Shown in pieces: positions 14,537-18,866 of a stretch of DNA of 18,866 bases. The first letter of the stretch is position 1. Each line of letters opens with the position of its first letter. The notes under the pieces are model-generated. The model ran no database searches and had not been told where the DNA came from. It was given only the letters and a program-made list of their open reading frames with translations. The DNA comes from CAVOBC01 sp963693635 (GTDB taxonomy: Bacteria; Pseudomonadota; Gammaproteobacteria; Pseudomonadales; Azotimanducaceae), in NCBI GenBank assembly GCA_963693635.1, contig CAVOBC010000048.1, positions 1 through 18,866 of the forward strand, written 5' to 3'. The position numbers were made by a program, and so were the translations under genes.

Positions 14537-15099
14537 GTGACAAATCTAACAATGGAAGGTGCGTCTATTGCAGAAGAGATCGGCAATGGCAGCCGGCAGG
14601 CTGAAGATCAACTGGTCGCACGGTATGACGGAACATTGATGACCCAGGTGAGACGAATGACGAGAGACGTTCATGACGCCGAGGACATCTGTCAGGAAGT
14701 CATGCATGTCGTCATCGAAAAACTAAGGCGCAGACAGCTCCGAAATCCCAACGCGCTCGACGAATTCGTTCGCCAGGTGGGCAAATACCAGACAGTAGAG
14801 TTCTATCGCAGGCGCAAGTGGCTGGAGTATCGGGGCGAATGTGACCCTGTCGACCCGACGCCCGACTGCCACGGCCACACGAGTTTGCGGGAAGAGCGCC
14901 AGAGCGCCAATTGGTCAGGGACATCATTCACGACCTGGGTAATGAACGAGACCGACAGATCCTTCATATGTTCTACGTCCAGGAGTTCGACAAGAACGAC
15001 ATCTGCCAGCGTCTGAACCTCGACGGGATGCACTTCTACCGGGTTCTGCACCGTGCCAGAAACCGCTTCAAGGTCGTTTGGGGCGAGCGGATTGGCTGA
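14537..15099 (+). pseudogene. ECF sigma-70 family factor, frameshifted by an 8-bp tandem duplication
   Basis: From GTG 14537 (an alternative ATG lies at 14552) the protein has sigma region 2 (TRDVHDAEDICQEVMHVVIE, VEFYRRRKWLEY) up to HTSLREERQ. There an exact repeat AGAGCGCC-AGAGCGCC (14893-14908) shifts the frame. Removing one copy gives continuous LREERQLVRDIIHDLGNERD into region 4 (DRQILHMFYVQEFDKNDICQ, FYRVLHRARNRF) and the TGA at 15097-15099, about 184 residues in all, normal for an ECF sigma. As sequenced, the first frame runs out at 15016 and yields a region 2 protein with a foreign tail and no DNA-binding region 4. It could be a recent or reversible mutation. It is followed 47 nt later by a small putative anti-sigma gene and preceded by a sigma-54-like promoter. 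Confidence 0.88.
14893..14908 (+). repeat. 8-bp exact tandem duplication causing the frameshift
   Basis: AGAGCGCC occurs twice back to back (14893-14900 and 14901-14908) inside the second sigma gene. Deleting one copy restores a continuous sigma reading frame. Short direct repeats like this can be gained or lost by replication slippage. Confidence 0.95.
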
Positions 15100-15146
15100 G
15101 TCCGATTACAGCAATTTGAGCCCGCATCAAAGCAGGAGAACGATTG

Positions 15147-15407
15147 ATGAGGATACTTAAGCGTTGTCGCGAACTGGTGGCACCCATGCGACGTCAGCTG
15201 GAACACGACGCGGGTTCGTCCACGGACCACCGTTACGTCCAGCTGCATCACATCGTTGATCTCTTCGTGATGAAGCGTCTGTCACGCGTCGAAGTTCGTG
15301 AATTCCTGCGACACCGCGCGACTTGCGCCGAGTCCCAGGAAGATCATCGCCTGCAGGAGGTGTTCGTCACTCTGATGAAGGAGGAACTCAATCGTTTTGC
15401 ACGGTAG
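15147..15407 (+). CDS. small putative anti-sigma (degenerate zinc-finger) protein
   Basis: 86 residues from ATG 15147, 8 nt after AGGAG (15134-15138); the TTG one codon earlier is less likely. The middle of the protein, HHIVDLFVMKRLSRVEVREF then LRHRATCAES, has the helix-helix layout of putative zinc-finger anti-sigma factors (a short acidic or basic helix, then H-x3-C-x2-C). Here the last position is Ser (HRATCAES), so one zinc ligand seems lost. It follows the ECF sigma by 47 nt on the same strand, which supports a regulatory pairing. No membrane segment is present, so a cytoplasmic protein is expected. The assignment rests on position and a weak motif match; it could also be an unrelated small protein. 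Confidence 0.55.
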   Translation: MRILKRCRELVAPMRRQLEHDAGSSTDHRYVQLHHIVDLFVMKRLSRVEVREFLRHRATCAESQEDHRLQEVFVTLMKEELNRFAR

Positions 15408-15525
15408 ACCCGGATCCGGTTGAACTCACGCAGCTGATCGAGATCAGGCACAGTAGCGCACATCATCGTCGACAGAGTCTCAAAACCACGCCTTTGCACG
15501 CGTTTGATCCGGACTCTGATCGCGG

Positions 15526-16641
15526 TCAGATCAGAATCGGCGCGGCGTCCGGCGCTTCGTGCTCCAAAGGCCGTGCACGGTAGGCAAGCGTGGGATCAAT
15601 CGCGCGATAGTGGTACACATCCCCGACCAGCATCCGCTCGATCCGGTGTCGGGACATCAGACAGTGGATGTGTGCAATTGCCTCGCCGAGGGCCATGAAG
15701 AGCGTAAAGCTCTCAAGCTTGCGCTTGAACAGAAACGGCAGTAACTCCATTGCGGTTCGCGGCTCCTGACACTGCTCCTCGATGATCAACATGCGGTCTT
15801 CATGGTGGTCTATCAGGTACTGCAGACGCTCCTGGACCCCGTAAAACGGTGCATTGTGAGCGGGTAGTACGAGGATGTCATTGGGCAGGATACGCTTGAA
15901 GCGCTCATGGGATTCAAGCCAGCCGGGCATGGGATTGCCATTGGGTTCGCTGGGCGAGACGCTGACGTTAGACGTAATGATGGGCAGTATCTGATCCCCC
16001 GAAATGAGCACCCCGAGTTCGCGGGAATACAGGCAGACGTGTTCTGGCGAATGCCCGCATCCGACCAGAATCTGCCACTCGTGATGACCGATTGAGAGAA
16101 CATCGCCTTCCGCCAGGCGCTCGAACGACCCCGGCAGTGGATAATCATCGGGCTGTGGGGAGAATTTGCTGCTCGCCGTGCGCATGCTCTCAAGGAAATC
16201 GGTCGAGAGGCCTGCATTCATGAAATATTGCGACATTCGCCAGTTGGCACCATCGCGCATCATCAAACTCATGCTGCGGGCCTGATAGTACTCGTTCACG
16301 CTCATCGCGAGCGGGGCCCGAAGTGTCTCGAACAGAAACCCGGCTTGTCCAGTGTGATCGGGGTGCATATGGGTGCAGATGATGCGCTTGACCGGTTTGC
16401 CACCCAGTTCGTTCGCGATGATCTGGGACCAGAGGTCGCGGGTTTCTTCGCCGCGAATGCCGGTGTCTACCAAGACCCATCCGTCCTTGTCCTCAAGGGC
16501 GTACAGGTTGATGTGGTTGAGGGACATGGGCAGCGGCATCTGCAACCAACGAACGCCGGGCGCAACTTCCATCGTTGTGCCGAACGGGGGAGTCGTGCTG
16601 TACGGATACTCAAGTGGACCGGGTTCGGGCGCTGATGGCAT
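15526..16641 (-). CDS. metallo-beta-lactamase-fold hydrolase with C-terminal helical domain
   Basis: 371 residues. Metal ligands are all visible: THMHPDH (His91, His93, Asp95, His96), GCGHSPEHVCLY, SGDQILP (bridging Asp) and LPAHNAPF (last His). The N-terminal LNHINLYALEDKDGWVLVDTG is the usual first sandwich. After the last ligand, residues about 280-371 (YLIDHHEDRML, LLPFLFKRKL, GEAIAHIHCLMSRHRIERML) look like the winged-helix/helical C-terminal domain of LACTB2-type MBL proteins. A hydrolase acting on a thioester, lactone or phosphoester bond is possible; the substrate is not readable. The start ATG is preceded by GAGGTGA at 9 nt. It converges on the anti-sigma-like gene and is divergent from the DUF1631-like gene across 244 bp that hold no other gene. 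Confidence 0.92.
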   Translation of the reverse strand: MPSAPEPGPLEYPYSTTPPFGTTMEVAPGVRWLQMPLPMSLNHINLYALEDKDGWVLVDTGIRGEETRDLWSQIIANELGGKPVKRIICTHMHPDHTGQAGFLFETLRAPLAMSVNEYYQARSMSLMMRDGANWRMSQYFMNAGLSTDFLESMRTASSKFSPQPDDYPLPGSFERLAEGDVLSIGHHEWQILVGCGHSPEHVCLYSRELGVLISGDQILPIITSNVSVSPSEPNGNPMPGWLESHERFKRILPNDILVLPAHNAPFYGVQERLQYLIDHHEDRMLIIEEQCQEPRTAMELLPFLFKRKLESFTLFMALGEAIAHIHCLMSRHRIERMLVGDVYHYRAIDPTLAYRARPLEHEAPDAAPILI

Positions 16642-16885
16642 GGGGACTCATCACCTCAAAAGTACAGCTTACACGAGGGATGCCGATCGGACTGAACGCG
16701 GTCCACCTACCAGCGCGACGAGACCGATGAACGGGCCTGAATCCGCTTGTTCCTGCGAAATCGTGACACAAGTCAGGCGCGGAATGTGACGCAGCGCACG
16801 TCCTGAGGCATCCGACGTGAATCTCCTGTATTCCGGTACGAAACGCCTCCTATGATGCACGCCACAGCAGCAGCAACCACCGTTC

Positions 16886-17485
16886 ATGTCTTCACTTACA
16901 GTCAGCCAGCAAAATGGCGTCAAGGCCATCAAACGAGTCCGGGCTTCATTCGATGCCCAGATCAGTCACCTGTTTGCGGGCATGATCGAAAATGCCGAAC
17001 AAGTGCTGTTCGAGGGTCTGGTGGACGTCGCAGACCACGAGCAATCGGACCGGGAAGTACAGATGGCGGGCCAGTTCAACCTGATGCGCGCACTTCGGCT
17101 ACACGTACCGGCACTGGAAGGCAGGTTTGGCGACATCCTGAAGGAACAGTGGGTGGATCTGTTGAAGAACAAACAGCGGCGTGAAGTCGATGACCTGCCG
17201 GACCATATCGAGACTGACCTTGTGCGCATGGCGCGCAAATACAATGGCCAGTTCCAGTTTTTGCTGCAGGCCCTGATTGATGGGTTCACTGGCATCCTCG
17301 AACGTCCCGTCGAGGCCTTGCCGCTGCAACCTGTCAACATGTATCACATATTCTGGACGGCAACCGAGGTGCTGGAGGTTTCCGCAGCGGAGCGAGAACT
17401 TCTGATTCCGCTGTTCGATCGCTACGTTGTCGATCGCATCGGTCGGCTTCTGGCTGGCGCCCGCGAGTCGCTCGGGGCCGCATAA
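16886..17485 (+). CDS. short DUF1631-like protein
   Basis: 199 residues, mostly helical and without signal peptide or membrane span. The N-terminal block QISHLFAGMIENAEQVLFEG followed by DVADHEQSDREVQM and NLMRALRLHVPALEGRFGDI resembles the start of DUF1631 proteins, where a similar block with NADDALFE and a later MRELR-type stretch is characteristic. Those proteins are normally about 700-800 residues; this one ends cleanly at TAA 17483-17485 with a complete-looking C-terminal helix (ELLIPLFDRYVVDRIGRLLA), so it is either a short relative or a family I am misreading. There is no obvious Shine-Dalgarno. It is isolated between two MBL genes of opposite strand. Function unknown. Confidence 0.7.
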   Translation: MSSLTVSQQNGVKAIKRVRASFDAQISHLFAGMIENAEQVLFEGLVDVADHEQSDREVQMAGQFNLMRALRLHVPALEGRFGDILKEQWVDLLKNKQRREVDDLPDHIETDLVRMARKYNGQFQFLLQALIDGFTGILERPVEALPLQPVNMYHIFWTATEVLEVSAAERELLIPLFDRYVVDRIGRLLAGARESLGAA

Positions 17486-17547
17486 CGCTCACGGATGGGT
17501 TAGTGCGGTTAGTGCAGCAGCCCGGCACCATCGATAGCCGCGAGTCG

Positions 17548-18408
17548 TTATTCCTGTACCAGCGCCTCAAACCAATAGCCGGCATCGTTGCGTCTGATAT
17601 GACCGGCGGTTGGTGTCGCGAAGTGCGTGCCGATGATCAGGACGTCGCTGTCACAATGGGTTTCGAGCAACGATTCGCGCGTCTCAATAGCCTGTGCGGC
17701 GTCGTAGTCTGCCGTGGAGGACCATTCCGTGCGCGCGATCTGACAGGGATGATGTATGGCGTCGCCCGTGATGAGCGCCTCGGCACCTTCCGAGCGAATA
17801 CGAACGCTGACGTGACCCTTGGTATGTCCTGGTGTCGGCTCCAGCGTCACCTCGTCGCAGATTGCGTAGTCCATCGGTACGAGCTCTGACAGCCCGGCGT
17901 CAACGACCGGACGGACGGAGTCCACCATGATGTCGCCGAATCCATCACCGTCACCCTGATCCCAGTATTCAAACTCGGTCTCCGCCATCAGATATCGGGC
18001 GTTGGGGAAGGTGGGCATCCATTGCCCATCCACCAGCATCGTGTTCCAGCCTACGTGATCAACGTGCAGATGTGTGCACATGACGGTGTCGATGGTCTCG
18101 CGGGGGTAGCCCGCTTTCTCAATATCGCTCAGGAACGACGTCTGCAGATTGCTCCAGTTCGGTATGCTTCGCTCTTTGTCGTTGCCGATGCACGTGTCCA
18201 CCATTAGCTTCATGGAAGGCGTTTCCACGATCAGCGCATGAATGCTCATGATGAGGTTGCCCTTGTCATCCATGAAGTGGGGACTTAGCCACGATATGGG
18301 CAACACCGCATCGCGGGTTGCATCGGGCAACAGAAAACGGCTGCCGCCAGCGACTTCCATTTCGACGACCCGGGTGATTCGGACGTTCCCGATCTGCCAC
18401 TGATTCAT
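17548..18408 (-). CDS. metallo-beta-lactamase-fold hydrolase (AHL-lactonase-like group)
   Basis: 286 residues. Motifs in order: a long N-terminal strand pair (MNQWQIGNVRITRVVEMEV), LMVDTCIGNDK, the metal-binding CTHLHVDHVGWN (His113, His115, Asp117, His118), EPTPGHTKGHVSVRI with the next His, ITGDAIHHPCQ with the bridging Asp, and IIGTHFATPTAGHI with the last His. This is the layout of the stand-alone MBL family that includes quorum-quenching lactonases and methyl parathion hydrolase-like enzymes. Ester or lactone cleavage is likely, and the natural substrate is unknown. ATG 18408 is preceded by AGGGA at 8-9 nt. The 187 bp upstream show nothing I can assign. Confidence 0.9.
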   Translation of the reverse strand: MNQWQIGNVRITRVVEMEVAGGSRFLLPDATRDAVLPISWLSPHFMDDKGNLIMSIHALIVETPSMKLMVDTCIGNDKERSIPNWSNLQTSFLSDIEKAGYPRETIDTVMCTHLHVDHVGWNTMLVDGQWMPTFPNARYLMAETEFEYWDQGDGDGFGDIMVDSVRPVVDAGLSELVPMDYAICDEVTLEPTPGHTKGHVSVRIRSEGAEALITGDAIHHPCQIARTEWSSTADYDAAQAIETRESLLETHCDSDVLIIGTHFATPTAGHIRRNDAGYWFEALVQE

Positions 18409-18595
18409 GCCGTTGTCCCTGTGTTTCGGAATAGTTGCGGATTAAAGGTGCGCTTGCCATGGTCAGGCCCTGCGCTCTCGATTCTAGCAGCCCTGTCACA
18501 AACAAGCCGCGAGCCGTGAACTCAGCATTCACGTTGGCTGTGCGCCCCGCTGAACGGATGTGTGGATGTCTCGCCGCACCGCAGGCAACTGTCGC

Positions 18596-18866
18596 TTAAA
18601 ACAGCTCTTCGCCGTGTTCGCAATGCTGATCGGGAAAGTCCCGATAGAGCGCAAATGTGACGTTCTGGACCTTGCTGTTGACCGCCTGGTGAAATCCTCC
18701 AATGGGGTTGTCACGCCGTGACACGGCTGTGAAGGCTGCATCTAGTTGCGCCAGATTAGCGAACTCAAGTTGCAGGTGAAATTCGCCAAGATGGCCAGAT
18801 CCCAGCCCGAGCTTGCGCCGTGTAATGCGGTAGCTCACGAGGGCATCGCTCGCCTCTAGCCGATAG
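18596..18866 (-). CDS. small uncharacterised protein (possibly DUF6614-like), 5' end outside window
   Basis: The minus-strand frame is open to the window edge, so the gene begins beyond 18866; the GTG at 18838 is internal. The visible ~89 residues include YRITRRKLGLGSGHLGEFHL, an EFANLAQLDAAF stretch and VTFALYRDFPD before the C-terminal EHGEELF. The alternation of a strand, a helix and a strand resembles small ferredoxin-like alpha+beta (dimeric barrel) proteins, and the RRKLGLG..LGEFH pattern reminds me of the DUF6614 family; this is recollection, not a search result. No catalytic residues are recognisable. Confidence 0.65.
   Translation of the reverse strand, partial: YRLEASDALVSYRITRRKLGLGSGHLGEFHLQLEFANLAQLDAAFTAVSRRDNPIGGFHQAVNSKVQNVTFALYRDFPDQHCEHGEELF

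Overview
The window looks like a GC-rich proteobacterial chromosome segment. A gammaproteobacterium is my best guess, from the TVP38 plus pyridine-disulfide reductase fusion, a DUF1631-like protein and ECF sigma factors; no 16S or other taxonomic marker is present, so this is inference. There are no rRNA or tRNA genes, no recognisable transposase, no phage genes and no CRISPR array.

Layout. 1-606: 3' part of an alpha/beta hydrolase. 765-3188 (minus): a TPR lipoprotein followed 6 nt later by a spermidine-synthase-like methyltransferase-fold protein. 3569-5722 (plus): a membrane TVP38/TMEM64 domain fused to an FAD/NAD disulfide oxidoreductase. 5811-6632 (plus): a crotonase. 6645-7853 (minus): an amidohydrolase. 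8106-9111 (minus): a decayed zinc-finger anti-sigma and a decayed ECF sigma. 9125-10213 (minus): an FMN 2-hydroxyacid dehydrogenase. 10467-11068 (minus): a decayed class III cyclase. 11262-12473 (plus): a secreted alpha/beta hydrolase. 12538-13122 (minus): a ClpP-like protease. 13652-14137 (plus): a GNAT. 14537-15407 (plus): a second ECF sigma, frameshifted by an exact 8-bp duplication, and its small putative anti-sigma. 15526-18408: two metallo-beta-lactamase-fold hydrolases around a DUF1631-like gene. 18596-18866 (minus): a small partial protein.

The most unusual content is a family of short repeat elements between 7.9 and 13.6 kb: copy A 7920-8108, B 8366-8507, C 13398-13565, and a reverse partial copy D 10405-10469. 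Each has a 5' hairpin with stem GCGGTGCA/TGCACCGC, a run of 15-bp units (consensus TTCTGCARGCCTCTT) that varies in number (6, 3, 2, 2), a 16-bp palindrome GGTTTGCTTGCAAACC, a hairpin AATTGTCA-GGA-TGACAATT and an end GGGACAGGAAC..GCTA. D keeps only the hairpin and unit portion. In copy C the terminus is repeated in inverted orientation, giving 17-bp terminal inverted repeats. The ends carry TAG, and that TAG is the stop codon of the adjacent gene in three cases: sigma, anti-sigma and cyclase. All three of those genes are broken.

The metabolic genes (crotonase, amidohydrolase, hydroxyacid dehydrogenase, hydrolases, MBL proteins) fit a heterotrophic catabolic lifestyle, but they are not arranged as one recognisable pathway. 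The regulatory genes show concentrated decay around the repeat elements.
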